Shown piece after piece: positions 45,324 through 55,497 of a stretch of 64,000 nt of DNA. Origin of the DNA: Planctomycetota bacterium (GTDB lineage: Bacteria; Planctomycetota; Planctomycetia; Pirellulales; UBA7805). The position numbers and the translations under genes are program-made. Numbering within the stretch: position 1 is the first letter of the stretch; every line of letters starts with the position of its first letter. The notes under the pieces are model-generated. The model was not told the origin of the DNA. It ran no database searches and saw nothing but the letters and a program-made list of their open reading frames with translations. The stretch spans positions 1 through 64,000 of the forward strand of contig QQVP01000066.1 of NCBI GenBank assembly GCA_003389215.1. The letters are read 5' to 3'.

Positions 45324-46859
45324 CTATTTCGCCGGCTTTTCCAACAGCAAAACATCGCCTTCGGCAAGGCCGTCGGTGATCTCGACCTTGTCATCCTTCG
45401 ACTTGCCAGTTTCGACCGAGCGCTTCTCGGGTTTGTCGTCGACCTGGACGTAGACGAACTTGCCGTCGCCTTCATCCTCGTCGTGGATGGCCGCCTTGGG
45501 AACGAGAATCGCTTCGGCGTTCTCGTAGGTCGTCAACTTGATCGAGCAGGCCATCCCCGGCACGACGCGACCGAAATCGGTCTCCTCGGCCAGCTGCACC
45601 CGACCGTCGAACTTGCCCGCCGCGATCGGCACGCGGGAGACTTCGCTCAACTCGGCGTCGAGTTCCATCTCGGGGAAGGCGGTCGGCGTGACCACCGCCT
45701 CGACGCCCACTTCGAGTTCGTGAAGCTGTTTTTCTTCGACCGTGGTGCGGACAAACATCGAGTCGGGATCGACGATCGTCATCACGACCATGTTCGGCTT
45801 GAGCTGGCCGTGGGGTCGCAGGGCTTCTCCCACCGCCGACATCTGGCCCCACCGCCCACGATCGCAACGACCGTAGTAGACGAGGCCTGCGGCCGGCGAG
45901 AGGATCGTCATGGCCGCGCGATCGCGTCGCAGCTCCTCGAGCTTCTCTTCCGACTTCACACGATCGCGACGCAACCTCTCCAGGGCCAATTCCCGCTCGA
46001 TAAGGCTGGCGGGCAACTTCGCGCGGGCCGCTTCGAGGGCGAGGGTGGCCGTTTCGGCCGCTGTGCGGAGGGCCGCCTCGCGACGGGGAATCTCGTACTC
46101 GAGCATGCGATCGCGGGCCTTCTTGGCACGCTCGACCCGCATCTTGGCGTTCTTGATGCGATGTTGCAGCCGCAGCAGGATGATCTCTTCGGTCTCTTCG
46201 GTGACGTCGTCTTCCTTGTACATCTTCTCGAGCTGACGCAACTCTTCCTGCTCGTAGAGGAAGAAGTTCTCGTTCAGCTCGACGTTGTAGTGGGCGTCCT
46301 CGATAGCGTCTTCCTTATCGGTTTCCAGGAAGTTCTCCAGGGTTTCCTCGGCGACGCGGTGGGCCCGCTCGGCCTCTTCGAGCTGAAGCGGCACCGTCTT
46401 CTTGGCGACGCGGAACGCCTCGTCGGCTTGCTTGAGGGCCAATTCGGAAGCGGCCTGAGCGGCCTCCAAATCGGCGATCGCCGTGTCGATTTTCTCGGTG
46501 TCGAACTCCACGAGCGTCTTGCCCTCAACGACCTCTTCGCCCTGGGCCACGGCCTCGACAACGGTCCACTCGGCCCACGATTCGGGACGCAGGGCCACCT
46601 CGGTGACCTCGGCCGCCTCGAAGACGCCCTTGAGCGTCACTTCCAGTTTGAACGGCTCGGGCTTGACGGTCAGCGTCTTCGGCTTCTCTGGCTTTTTTTC
46701 CTTGTCTGCGTCTGCCGACTTCGACTCGTTGTCCTTGCCTTCCGACTTCGCCTCGGAATCCCCGTGGTCGTTATCCCCGTGGTCGTCGGCCGCAACGGGG
46801 GTGAGCGGCAACAGCAGCAGAGCACACGCCAACAGAAGGAAGATCGAGCGGTTCATCAT
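45324..46859 (-). CDS. HlyD-family periplasmic adaptor protein
   Basis: 511 residues; the ATG at 46857-46859 has AGGTGA upstream, and a second ATG follows directly. A signal peptide (...LTPVAADD) is followed by an acidic Asp/Lys/Glu-rich low-complexity region (about 25-60). Barrel-sandwich hybrid halves flank a long coiled coil (about 125-310: AIADLEAAQAASELALKQADEAFRVAKK...). Then come a beta-barrel (DGRVQLAEETDFGRVVPGMACSIKL) and a C-terminal VPKAAIHDEDEGDGKFVYVQVDD. This is the architecture of ABC/RND membrane-fusion adaptors, but no transporter is next to it. Confidence 0.85.
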   Translation of the reverse strand: MMNRSIFLLLACALLLLPLTPVAADDHGDNDHGDSEAKSEGKDNESKSADADKEKKPEKPKTLTVKPEPFKLEVTLKGVFEAAEVTEVALRPESWAEWTVVEAVAQGEEVVEGKTLVEFDTEKIDTAIADLEAAQAASELALKQADEAFRVAKKTVPLQLEEAERAHRVAEETLENFLETDKEDAIEDAHYNVELNENFFLYEQEELRQLEKMYKEDDVTEETEEIILLRLQHRIKNAKMRVERAKKARDRMLEYEIPRREAALRTAAETATLALEAARAKLPASLIERELALERLRRDRVKSEEKLEELRRDRAAMTILSPAAGLVYYGRCDRGRWGQMSAVGEALRPHGQLKPNMVVMTIVDPDSMFVRTTVEEKQLHELEVGVEAVVTPTAFPEMELDAELSEVSRVPIAAGKFDGRVQLAEETDFGRVVPGMACSIKLTTYENAEAILVPKAAIHDEDEGDGKFVYVQVDDKPEKRSVETGKSKDDKVEITDGLAEGDVLLLEKPAK

Positions 46860-47020
46860 GGGGTCACCTACGTGGGGAAAATCCTCTGCCCAGGATCCCT
46901 CTGCCCAGGATCGTCGTCGATCGGCAGCGATCAATCGTTGTCCGTCGAGACTCAAGACAGGCGGGAGTGGCAGCCAGTAAGTCTGCAGTAACTGGGTAAA
47001 GCGTAAGCTTTTAGTAGAAG

Positions 47021-48124
47021 CTAAGGACTGGGAAGAGTCAACCGTCCAATCCAAAGCTGGCTGGTCCGCTCCTTGCCGCGGGTGCTGGTCCACATCAACG
47101 ACTTGCCGTCCGGGGAAAAAACGGGCAGCACGTCGGCCGAGGCATGATCGGTAACCTGAATCTTGGGGCCGACCTCGAACGACTCACCGTCGGTCTCGTA
47201 GCGAACCATCCAGAGGTCGTAGTTCGGTCGGCGACCCGGCACCGAGTGATCGGCGCCGCACCAAATCAGATACGGCTCCGTCGGATGCCAGTAGGGAGCC
47301 CAGTTGACCCACGTCGGGTCGTTGGTCACGCGCACCTCGCGGCTGCCGTCGGTGCGAATGACATAGATCTGCAAGTAGTCCTCCTTCTCGCGATCGCTGC
47401 GAAAGGCAACCCACTCGCCGTCGGGCGAGAAGAAGGGTCCGCCATCGTAGCCGTCGGCGTCGGTCAATTGGCGGACGTCGCTGCCGTCGGCGTTCATGAT
47501 GTAGAGGTCGGGATCGCCGTCGCGATCGCTGCAGAACACGATCTGCTTTCCGTCCGGCGAAAAGGCACACTCCGCGTCGTAACCTTCGGTGTCGGTAAGT
47601 CGCTCGAGATCGCTGCCGTCCGTACGGGCGCGAAAGATGTCCATATGCTTGTCAAAGACCCAGCTGTAGCGGCGGCGGCGGCCGGTGCGACGATCTTCTT
47701 CACGCTCGGCGAAGGCGGTCGACTCGGTCTCGCCGATATTCGGATCGAGATGACTCGACGCATAAATGACCGACTCACCGTCGGGCGAAAAGTAGCTGCA
47801 CGTCGTTCTTCCCCGACCGGGGCTGAGCCGGCGCGGCTGACCATCGACGAGGGCCTGGGTATAGATCTGGTAGAACGGGTAACCGGGCGGAATCGCTTGA
47901 TAGACAATCGACTGGCCATCGGGCGAGAAGTAACCCTCGCCCGCCTTGTCCATGCCGAAGGTCACTTGGCGAATGTCGGCGAGATGTCGTGCCTCGTGCG
48001 ATGCCGTCGCGGCCGGTTCTTCGGCCTCGGCTCGAGGAAAAGACACCGCGAACAAGGGTGTCGAAATGACAAATAGCGAGAGAGAGCGGACCAGGTTGGC
48101 CCACGCGCGGGAGTCGGAATGCAT
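47021..48124 (-). CDS. exported PD40 (TolB-like) beta-propeller protein
   Basis: 367 residues. A signal peptide (about 10-34) is followed by at least five WD40-like PD40 repeats with the SPDG motif: YFSPDGQSIVYQ, YFSPDGESVIYASS, AFSPDGKQIVFCSDRDGDPDLYIMNADGS, FFSPDGEWVAFRSDR and FSPDGKSLMWTSTRGKERTSQLWI. The fold is that of TolB's propeller and DPP-IV-like proteins. There is no N-terminal TolB domain or peptidase domain, so it is a stand-alone binding propeller in the periplasm. No pal/tol gene is near. Confidence 0.85.
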   Translation of the reverse strand: MHSDSRAWANLVRSLSLFVISTPLFAVSFPRAEAEEPAATASHEARHLADIRQVTFGMDKAGEGYFSPDGQSIVYQAIPPGYPFYQIYTQALVDGQPRRLSPGRGRTTCSYFSPDGESVIYASSHLDPNIGETESTAFAEREEDRRTGRRRRYSWVFDKHMDIFRARTDGSDLERLTDTEGYDAECAFSPDGKQIVFCSDRDGDPDLYIMNADGSDVRQLTDADGYDGGPFFSPDGEWVAFRSDREKEDYLQIYVIRTDGSREVRVTNDPTWVNWAPYWHPTEPYLIWCGADHSVPGRRPNYDLWMVRYETDGESFEVGPKIQVTDHASADVLPVFSPDGKSLMWTSTRGKERTSQLWIGRLTLPSP

Positions 48125-48259
48125 GGCAAGTCTAGGGGGCCGCAGCAGCAGGACTGCGGCTCGTTCGTGGTAGGAAAGGTCGGGGAGGTAACCGCGGGTA
48201 GGTGACGCGCCGGCGGCCCCCAGCAGGTGCGGCAGGTCGGTCGGCGGCGTTCAGCACAT

Positions 48260-48265
48260 TATACT
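48260..48265 (+). promoter_or_regulatory. -10-like element before the cobalamin adenosyltransferase gene
   Basis: TATACT lies 51 bp before the ATG at 48317, in the only AT-rich patch of this gap. No good -35 is visible at 16-18 bp. No cobalamin riboswitch consensus is apparent in 48125-48316. Confidence 0.3.
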
Positions 48266-48316
48266 CCTTAGCAATCATTTGAGGCGGAAAGCCTCTCGAC
48301 CCCCCAGGGACGTTTC

Positions 48317-48871
48317 ATGAAGATCTATACGAAGACCGGCGACGCCGGCCAGACCGCGCTCCTCGGGGGCCCCCGCGTTTCCAAGGACTCGCTCCGCGTC
48401 GAAGTCTACGGCACCGTTGACGAACTCAATTCGGTGCTCGGCCTGGTCCGGGCGTCCAACCCGCCGGCCGCGGTGGAACGGGTGCTGGAGGGTTTGCAGC
48501 ATCGCCTGTTCAAGCTCGGTGCCGAATTGGCCACGGCCAGCGGCGCCAAGACTTCCCCGGACATGCAGATCGAGCGCGACGACGTCAAGGCGATCGAGGC
48601 CGACATCGATCGCCTCGAGGAGGATCTCGAACCGCTCCGTGAGTTCATCCTGCCGGGCGGAACCGCGGTTGCCGCGCAGATTCACATCGCGCGCAACGTC
48701 TGTCGGCGCGCCGAGCGTCGTCTGGTCACGCTGGCCAAACAGTCGGACGAAGAGGTGCGCAATGTGTTGATCGAGTACCTGAATCGCCTCAGCGACTTGC
48801 TGTTCGTGTTGGCGCGAACGGCCAACGCGGCGGCCGGCGCGGCCGACGTCGCCTGGCGGCAAGACGACTAG
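48317..48871 (+). CDS. cob(I)yrinic acid a,c-diamide adenosyltransferase, PduO type
   Basis: 184 residues. YTKTGDAGQTALLGGPRVSKDSLRVEVYGTVDELNSVLGL is the N-terminal ATP-binding block; RNVCRRAERRLVTLAKQ and YLNRLSDLLFVLARTANA are the C-terminal signature. It transfers the adenosyl group of ATP to Co(I) to make adenosylcobalamin. The gene stands alone between the propeller gene (opposite strand) and amt. Family certain; no cobalamin-dependent enzyme is seen in the window. Confidence 0.95.
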   Translation: MKIYTKTGDAGQTALLGGPRVSKDSLRVEVYGTVDELNSVLGLVRASNPPAAVERVLEGLQHRLFKLGAELATASGAKTSPDMQIERDDVKAIEADIDRLEEDLEPLREFILPGGTAVAAQIHIARNVCRRAERRLVTLAKQSDEEVRNVLIEYLNRLSDLLFVLARTANAAAGAADVAWRQDD

Positions 48872-48910
48872 CGCCCGACAGGCTTCCCGACGCGGGACCA
48901 GCGCTGGACA

Positions 48911-48926
48911 CGGCACAAGCGCTGCG
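48911..48926 (+). promoter_or_regulatory. candidate sigma-54 promoter for amt
   Basis: CGGCACAAGCGCTGCG has GG at 48912-48913 and GC at 48924-48925, the invariant GG-N10-GC spacing, plus GGCAC and TGC of the consensus. It is about 230 bp before the amt start, so a leader would be long. Nitrogen genes are classic sigma-54 targets. Confidence 0.35.
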
Positions 48927-49156
48927 GGAACCGCAAATTTCCGGAAAAACGCCGATTTCGTATCTTTACGTCGCTACAGGGCATCGATAGCTTGGTAGCT
49001 AGTAATTGCCCCCCCATACAGGCACGATCGCCCAGCGACGCGCGGTCGATGGGATTGGCAATCGACCGGCAATCGGCGGAGCGTTTTCCGCAGGCGGAGG
49101 TTCCGGTTGCAGCTCGCATCCATTCGATGACATCTTCATAGGCGGAGACAAGATTC

Positions 49157-50575
49157 ATGCAACTGGTATCCTTTCGCGCGGGCAAGCGGTTTGCGTTCGT
49201 GCTGTGCGTGCTCGTTCTGATCCTCTCGTCGGCGGCGACCGCCTGGGCAGCCGACGCGGAAGAATCAACACAGATCGAGCTCAACCATGGCGACAACGCC
49301 TGGATGTTGACCGCCTCGGCCCTGGTGCTGTTTATGACCGCACCGGGACTGGCCCTCTTCTACAGCGGCCTGGTGCGGAAGAAGAACGTGCTGGGCGTGA
49401 TGATGCAGTGTATTTTCTTGATGGGCCTGATGACGGTCGTTTGGGCGTTGTGGGGTTATTCGTTTGCCTTTGGCGGAAGCGGCGATTCCGAAGAGTTCTT
49501 CGGCAAATGGATCGGTACCACGGAATACGTCGTGATGAATAACGTCAAAATCACGATGGACGACGACGGCAACCAAGTCTTGCCGATGGAAGACAGCATT
49601 CCACGGCTCACCCATATGGTCTTCCAGGGCATGTTCTTCATCATTACGCCCGCGCTGATTTGTGGGGCGTTTGCCGAACGAATGAAGTTCAGCACGATGA
49701 CCGTGTTTCTAATCTTGTGGGGAACGCTGGTGTACTGTCCTCTGTGCCACTGGGTGTGGGATACGGGAATCTTGTTCCACGGGTCCAAGGTCGCAATCGC
49801 AGGAGGCGCGCTCGATTTTGCGGGCGGTACGGTCGTCCACATCAGCTCGGGAGTCTCGGCGCTGATCTGCGCGCTGTTGATCGGCCGACGCCTCGGCTTC
49901 GGTACCGAGGACATGCGACCTCATAACTTGACCTACACGGCCATGGGCGCGGCGATGCTGTGGGTCGGTTGGTTCGGCTTTAACGCCGGAAGCGCCGTGG
50001 CTGCCGATGGTCTAGCCGCAAACGCGTTTGTGGTGACGCACTTTGCCGCAGCGGCGGGAACCGTCGCCTGGGCCGGCATCGAATGGCTGACGCGTGGGAA
50101 GCCCAGTATCTTGGGAGCCGCCTCCGGGGCGGTGGCCGGATTGGTCTGCATCACGCCCGCTTCGGGATCGGTACAACCGATGCCGGCGATTCTGCTGGGA
50201 CTGGCGGCGGGCGTCGTGTGCTACTTCGCCTGCAGTACGCTCAAGGCCAAGCTCGGCTACGACGACTCGCTCGACGCCTTCGGCGTCCATGGCGTGGGCG
50301 GTACCCTGGGGGCGCTGCTGACGGGCATTTTCGCCAGTTCCGCGGTAACGGGCAACGCGACGGCCGAGGGACTTTACTACAACCCCACGGCAGGTGGACA
50401 ACTCATGATCGGCCAAATCACCGCGGTCCTGATTACTTGGGTCTTTGCAGGGGTTGTCACGTTTATCCTCTTGAAGGTCCTCGACTTGACGATGGGCTTA
50501 CGCGTTTCGCAGGAAGAGGAGATTGTCGGGCTCGACCTGTCGCAGCACGGCGAGGAAGGTTATATTTTCTCGTAA
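49157..50575 (+). CDS. amt: ammonium transporter (Amt)
   Basis: 472 residues, ATG start with GGAG upstream. A signal-like N-terminus (VLCVLVLILSSAATAWA) is followed by eleven hydrophobic helices. The family signatures are in MLTASALVLFMTAPGLALFYSGLVRKKN, DFAGGTVVHISSGVSALICALLIGRR (first pore His) and FGVHGVGGTLGALLTGIFA (second pore His). It moves NH4+/NH3 across the cytoplasmic membrane and is blocked by PII binding. The PII gene lies 154 bp downstream and glnD after that, so the import/sensing set is clustered. Confidence 0.96.
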   Translation: MQLVSFRAGKRFAFVLCVLVLILSSAATAWAADAEESTQIELNHGDNAWMLTASALVLFMTAPGLALFYSGLVRKKNVLGVMMQCIFLMGLMTVVWALWGYSFAFGGSGDSEEFFGKWIGTTEYVVMNNVKITMDDDGNQVLPMEDSIPRLTHMVFQGMFFIITPALICGAFAERMKFSTMTVFLILWGTLVYCPLCHWVWDTGILFHGSKVAIAGGALDFAGGTVVHISSGVSALICALLIGRRLGFGTEDMRPHNLTYTAMGAAMLWVGWFGFNAGSAVAADGLAANAFVVTHFAAAAGTVAWAGIEWLTRGKPSILGAASGAVAGLVCITPASGSVQPMPAILLGLAAGVVCYFACSTLKAKLGYDDSLDAFGVHGVGGTLGALLTGIFASSAVTGNATAEGLYYNPTAGGQLMIGQITAVLITWVFAGVVTFILLKVLDLTMGLRVSQEEEIVGLDLSQHGEEGYIFS

Positions 50576-50580
50576 TCTGA

Positions 50581-50597
50581 GCCGCCCTTGCGGCGGC
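50581..50597. terminator. hairpin directly after amt
   Basis: GCCGCC (50581-50586) pairs perfectly with GGCGGC (50592-50597) around CTTGC. There is no T-tract, so it would be a weak terminator or mRNA 3'-stabiliser for amt. Confidence 0.35.
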
Positions 50598-50623
50598 CCA
50601 AACTGGCAAATAGGCGATCAAGA

Positions 50624-50629
50624 TATAAT
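50624..50629 (+). promoter_or_regulatory. perfect TATAAT -10 for glnB
   Basis: TATAAT at 50624-50629 lies about 100 bp upstream of the glnB start; the -35 region (CTGGCA at 50603-50608) is weak. glnB could therefore be transcribed independently of amt. Confidence 0.42.
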
Positions 50630-50690
50630 CGTGGAGGCGATGCGAATCGCTGCGCTCGAATCGATACAGTTTCCTGGCGGCAGATGCTGA

Positions 50691-51065
<375 letters not shown>

Positions 51066-51068
<3 letters not shown>

Positions 51069-51225
51069 ACCGCGTCTAGTTTATCTCTCGCGTCTTGGCG
51101 AGCTATGGCTGTGCTTGGCTACGTCGACCTGCATCGACGAATCCACCAATTCGTCTACTTCGGTCTGGTGGCCAAACTTGCCTCGCCGGCGCCAAGGACG
51201 CGACATCTATCCTAGACACGCTCTA
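51066..51225 (-). repeat. palindromic MITE-like element, copy B (inverted)
   Basis: 160 bp, in inverse orientation to copies A and C and more diverged. The ends are TAGACCGCGTC and GACACGCTCTA. The central hairpin GACGAAT/ATTCGTC (51136-51142, 51149-51155) is centred at 51145.5, the exact midpoint of the element. Its first three bases are the glnB stop codon (51066-51068). It separates glnB from glnD. Confidence 0.85.
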
Positions 51226-51375
51226 GCGACGATCGACCATCGGCAGTTCGAGACATCCCTTGTCAGCGTCTAGCTCGCGCGGCTCCGCCAACCTCGAACT
51301 CGCGCGGCTCCGTCAGGGCCGAAGTGCTAGAATAGGGGAAGGAACTCAAAGTCCTTCCTGCCCGGCGCCCGCGAT

Positions 51376-54048
51376 ATGGCAAGCTCCCTCGACACCTTGG
51401 CCCAGCACCGCCAGGTTGTGGCCAGCGCCCGCGAGCAACTGCAGACCGGCCGCGAGCGAATCCGTCTGGAGCACGAGCGCGGCACGCCGGGCATTCAGCT
51501 TTGCGCCCAGATCACCGAGTTGGTCGACGAGGTCATCGTCCGCCTGTTCGAGGCGGCCCTGGACGATCTGGCCAAGATCGATCGCAAGACGGACGATCCC
51601 TTGCGCGATCAGGTGGCGCTGGTGGCCCACGGCGGCTATGGGCGTCGCGAACTGGCTCCCTATAGCGACGTCGACCTGATGATTCTGCATCAGTCCCACG
51701 TGGCCGACCGCGTCGCCGTGTTGGCCGAGCGGATGATGCGCGACGTGTTCGATGTCGGCCTCATTCTCGGACACAGCGTCCGCACGGTCCGCCAGGCCCT
51801 CAGCCTGGTCAAGCAGGACCCCGTCATTCTCACCTCGCTCACCGAATCGCGGCACGTCGCCGGCGACCGCGAGCTAACCCGCCGGCTGACCAAGCGGCTG
51901 CGCCGCCAGGTGATGCGGCGTCCGCAGTCGTACCTGGCCTCGATCGAGAATGTCCGCCGCGAAGAGCGCCGCCAATATGGCGAGACGATCTACCTGCTCC
52001 AGCCGAACATCAAACGCACGCGTGGCGGCCTCCGCGACATCCAGCTATTGCGGTGGATCGGATTCTGTTCGTACGGAGTCAGCGAACCCCGGGCATTACG
52101 TCTGCAAGGAGCGCTCTCGCACGACGAAGAGAACAAGATTCAGTCGACGAACGAGTTTCTGCTCCAGTTGCGCAACGAATTGCACTTCACCACCGACAAG
52201 GCCCACGATCGACTCGATCGCGCCCTGCAGTTGCGAGTTGCCGAAAAGCTGGGTTACGAATCGACCGAGGGGATGCTCGCCGTCGAGGCCTTCATGCAGG
52301 ACTACTTCCGGCGTACCCGCGAGGTCCGCTACATCGTGGGACGCTTCACGGCCAACGCCCGTAGCGGATCGCGTGTAGCCCGGCTGTTCGGCTCGCTGTT
52401 GGGTCATCACGTCGGCGACGACTTTCACGTCGGGCCCTATCACATTCGGGCGACCCGTCGCGGCTTGGAGAAACTGAAGTCCAGTCTTTCGCAGATCATG
52501 CGGCTCGCCGAGCTGGCTAATCTCTACAACCGCCGCATCGATCACACCACCTGGGAGACCGTGCGGGAAGCGGCCAAGAATCTGCCGGACGAGATCGATC
52601 CGGAAACCGCCGCCCGATTCATGTCGCTGATTTCGCAGCCGGCCCAGCTCGGCGAACTGCTGCGGCGGATGCACGAGCTCGGGGTGCTGGAGAAGTTCAT
52701 TCCCGCCTTCGCGCGGGCGCGAGGCCTGCTCCAATTCAACGAGTATCACCAGTACACCGTCGACGAACACTGCATCCACGCCGTGGAACGAGTGGCGGAG
52801 CTCGTCGACGACCCCGGCCTGGTCGGACGCATCTATCGCGGCATTCAGGACAAGGAACTGCTCCACCTGGCCCTGCTTGTTCACGACCTGGGTAAGGGCT
52901 ACCCGGAAGACCACAGCGAATGCGGCCTGCGAATTGCCGCGGCCACAGCCGAACGACTGTTCCTGACTCCGCAGCAGGCCGAGGTGGTGAAGTTCCTCAC
53001 GCACAAACACCTGCTCATGTCGCACTGGGGTTTGCGTCGCGATACCAGCGACTTGGGCGTCGCCATGCAGCTGGCCCGCGAGGTCGGCTCGCCCGACGTG
53101 CTGCGGAAGTTGTTTGTGCTGACACTGGCCGACCTGGCCGCGGTCGGACCGGGCGTCTTGAACGCCTGGAAGATCGATCTGTTGACGGTCCTCTACGAGC
53201 AAACCATGGCCATTCTCTCGGGCGATCGCCCCGATCGGGCCACGCAGCAACAGCTGTCCTCGCGCCGCGACCGAGTACGCCAGCTCGTAGCCCCGCAGCC
53301 GGAGGCCGACTGGTACGACGAGCTTATCGAGTCGCTTACCGGCGCTTATCTGCTTCAGTCGGAGCCCGAAGACGTCGCCACCGATCTGCAACAGTTGCAC
53401 CAGTTGCAAGAGGGCGAAGTTCGGGGCTGGGGACGCTATCGTGCCGATCGTGGTGCCGTCGAGCTGACCGCTGTGACTCACGAAACGGTGACCGAGGGCA
53501 TCTTCCACAAGTTGGCCGGGGCCATCTCGCGCGAGGGCTTGGAGATTCTCTCGGCACAGATCAACACCTTTGCCCGAGGCCTGGTGCTCGACCGCTTTTA
53601 CGTCGAGGATCTCGACTACTGGGGCGCCCCGCCCGAGGATCGTCTGGCGCAGGTGAGTCGACGTCTGGAAGCGGTGTTGCTCGACCCGAATCCAAAGCCT
53701 CCGACGTTTCGCCGGGTCTGGAAAGAGGCGAAGCGTGACGCGGCGTCGCTGTCGAACTTGCCGGTACAGGTGCGCTTCGACAACTCGAGTCACCCCGACT
53801 ACACGATCATCGATATCTTCGCCCCCGACCGGACCGGGCTCCTCTACACGATCGCCCGAAAGCTGTTCGATCTGGAACTGTCGGTGGCCAAGGCAAAGAT
53901 CGCCACCTATCTCGATCAGGTTGTCGACGTCTTCTACGTTACCGACGCGGCGGGCAACAAGATCGAAGACGCGGCCCGACTCGACGAGTATCGCGCGCGT
54001 TTGATCGCCACGATCGAGGAGTTCGATCGTGATCTGACGACGGTGTGA
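51376..54048 (+). CDS. glnD: [protein-PII] uridylyltransferase/uridylyl-removing enzyme
   Basis: 890 residues, normal GlnD size. The nucleotidyltransferase domain shows GGYGRRELAPYSDVDLMIL (86-104). The central HD domain has HDLGKGYPEDHSECG (H503, D504) for deuridylylation. Two C-terminal ACT domains follow (about 700-800; the second includes DIFAPDRTGLLYTIARKLFDLELSVAKAKIATYLDQVVDVFYVTD) and sense glutamine. GlnD modifies PII at the T-loop tyrosine. The gene lies just downstream of glnB, separated by a palindromic repeat. Confidence 0.97.
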   Translation: MASSLDTLAQHRQVVASAREQLQTGRERIRLEHERGTPGIQLCAQITELVDEVIVRLFEAALDDLAKIDRKTDDPLRDQVALVAHGGYGRRELAPYSDVDLMILHQSHVADRVAVLAERMMRDVFDVGLILGHSVRTVRQALSLVKQDPVILTSLTESRHVAGDRELTRRLTKRLRRQVMRRPQSYLASIENVRREERRQYGETIYLLQPNIKRTRGGLRDIQLLRWIGFCSYGVSEPRALRLQGALSHDEENKIQSTNEFLLQLRNELHFTTDKAHDRLDRALQLRVAEKLGYESTEGMLAVEAFMQDYFRRTREVRYIVGRFTANARSGSRVARLFGSLLGHHVGDDFHVGPYHIRATRRGLEKLKSSLSQIMRLAELANLYNRRIDHTTWETVREAAKNLPDEIDPETAARFMSLISQPAQLGELLRRMHELGVLEKFIPAFARARGLLQFNEYHQYTVDEHCIHAVERVAELVDDPGLVGRIYRGIQDKELLHLALLVHDLGKGYPEDHSECGLRIAAATAERLFLTPQQAEVVKFLTHKHLLMSHWGLRRDTSDLGVAMQLAREVGSPDVLRKLFVLTLADLAAVGPGVLNAWKIDLLTVLYEQTMAILSGDRPDRATQQQLSSRRDRVRQLVAPQPEADWYDELIESLTGAYLLQSEPEDVATDLQQLHQLQEGEVRGWGRYRADRGAVELTAVTHETVTEGIFHKLAGAISREGLEILSAQINTFARGLVLDRFYVEDLDYWGAPPEDRLAQVSRRLEAVLLDPNPKPPTFRRVWKEAKRDAASLSNLPVQVRFDNSSHPDYTIIDIFAPDRTGLLYTIARKLFDLELSVAKAKIATYLDQVVDVFYVTDAAGNKIEDAARLDEYRARLIATIEEFDRDLTTV

Positions 54049-54060
54049 CGCCGCGGCCGA

Positions 54061-55497
54061 TCAGTCGTCCCGGAGCGTTTCGGCCAGCATCGCCGCCCGC
54101 CACTTGGCCTCGAACGCTTCGAGCGGGGTGCCGACCAGCATCTCGAAACGGGCGACCGCGTCCGCCGCCTGCGAACTCGCATCCGTCTCCTCCGCAGCCT
54201 GCAGATAGCGATCCATCGCCTCGCTTCCCAACAGCTGCCGGTGAAAGGTCAGGTGATAGGCCAGGCCCCAGGAGTAGAGATAGAGACGGCTCGATTCGAG
54301 CCGTGACTGGCCGTGACCGACGACGAAGCGATCGACCGGCGACGTCAACAGTTCGCGGAGCGCGAGCGTTGGCGTCTCGCCCAGCTCCAGTTGCAAACGA
54401 CGCAATCGCTCGGGCGAGGGTGCGTCGACCCGCAACATGCCGGCGTCGAGCACGCCCGCTTCGAACACCTGGGCCCAGCCCTCGTTCAGCCAGCGCGGCA
54501 CGACCGTGTCCGACGCCTGAAATACGTAGTTCTCCAGATAGGAGTGGAAGGCCTCGTGGTACAGGTGCCGGAACAACTCCTGGTACATCGCATCGTTGCG
54601 GGCGGTAGCCAGTTTGATCTCGCGTCGCAGGTCGTCGCCGGGCTTCTCCAACTGGGCGCGGGCCGCGCGAACGACCGCTCTCACCTGACGCTCGCTATTG
54701 CCTTCCTGCTTGAGCCTGCGAACGAGCTGGACAAGCTGTCGTTCGGCCACGTCTTCCAGCGCGCGCTGTTGACGCTTGAGGTTGTCGTGATGGCGGCGAA
54801 TCTCCTCGAGCTCGGCGGCAAACGTGGCCAAACGACCGCCGGCCACGATCTCGTTGCGCTGGGCGTCGAAAATCGCCGTCTGCTGCACGTTGAGTCCCCG
54901 CCGGGCGAGCATCTCTTGATACTCGGCCCGGTTGGCCAGGATCACGATCCGCAGGGGCCGCGCCTGCTCTCGTCGCGGCGGCAGATAGGTGCGAAACCCG
55001 GCGATTACTTGCTCCAACCGCACCACGGCTCGGCGCGTCGTGTTCTCATTGGCGCGGCTGACGAGGGTAAACCAGCGACCCTCGTATCGCCACGCCTCGC
55101 GGTCGTCCAATTGAGTGGCGGTGAGTCGGACCTCTTCGACTTGCCCCTCGCGAAACTCGGTTCGCAGCCGACGCATCCGCTCGGCCAGGACCGCGCGCTC
55201 CGCGGGCGGCAATCGCTCGATGTCGGCAATCCGCTCGCGGGCAATCGGGGCGCTCACCACCCGGCGGGCCGCTTTGCCCCGCTCGCGCTTCAAGCGGGCC
55301 AGCTCGACGCGCTCGTCGTTCTCGAGCGTGATCAGACCGATGCGGACTTCGCCGTTCTTGAGCGTGACCTTCTCGACCGGCCAACGAGCGACCTCTGCCG
55401 GATCGATGCCCGCACGCGTATCGCCCCAGACCAGGGAAATCGACGGCACCGCCAGCACCACGACAACCAACGACACCAGGTGTCTCTTCCAGCGCAT
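54061..55497 (-). CDS. exported DUF1570-like putative zinc metalloprotease
   Basis: 478 residues from the ATG at 55495-55497; the frame is open to 55581. A hydrophobic N-terminal signal (VSLVVVVLAVPSISLVWG) is followed by a basic, helical region. YHEAFHSYLENYVFQASDTVVPRWLNEGWAQVFE carries HExxH (H314, E315, H318) and a glutamate 21 residues on (E339), the gluzincin arrangement. Such DUF1570-type proteins are common in planctomycetes as hypotheticals; proteolysis is predicted, not shown. Convergent with glnD, 12 bp apart. Confidence 0.75.
   Translation of the reverse strand: MRWKRHLVSLVVVVLAVPSISLVWGDTRAGIDPAEVARWPVEKVTLKNGEVRIGLITLENDERVELARLKRERGKAARRVVSAPIARERIADIERLPPAERAVLAERMRRLRTEFREGQVEEVRLTATQLDDREAWRYEGRWFTLVSRANENTTRRAVVRLEQVIAGFRTYLPPRREQARPLRIVILANRAEYQEMLARRGLNVQQTAIFDAQRNEIVAGGRLATFAAELEEIRRHHDNLKRQQRALEDVAERQLVQLVRRLKQEGNSERQVRAVVRAARAQLEKPGDDLRREIKLATARNDAMYQELFRHLYHEAFHSYLENYVFQASDTVVPRWLNEGWAQVFEAGVLDAGMLRVDAPSPERLRRLQLELGETPTLALRELLTSPVDRFVVGHGQSRLESSRLYLYSWGLAYHLTFHRQLLGSEAMDRYLQAAEETDASSQAADAVARFEMLVGTPLEAFEAKWRAAMLAETLRDD

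Noticed and set aside
48139..48160. GCCGCAG/CTGCGGC hairpin
   Set aside because: Perfect 7-bp stem, but no T-tract and it lies in front of the propeller gene rather than behind a gene, so not a terminator.
48125..48316. possible cobalamin riboswitch before the adenosyltransferase gene
   Set aside because: The B12-box and core helices are not seen.
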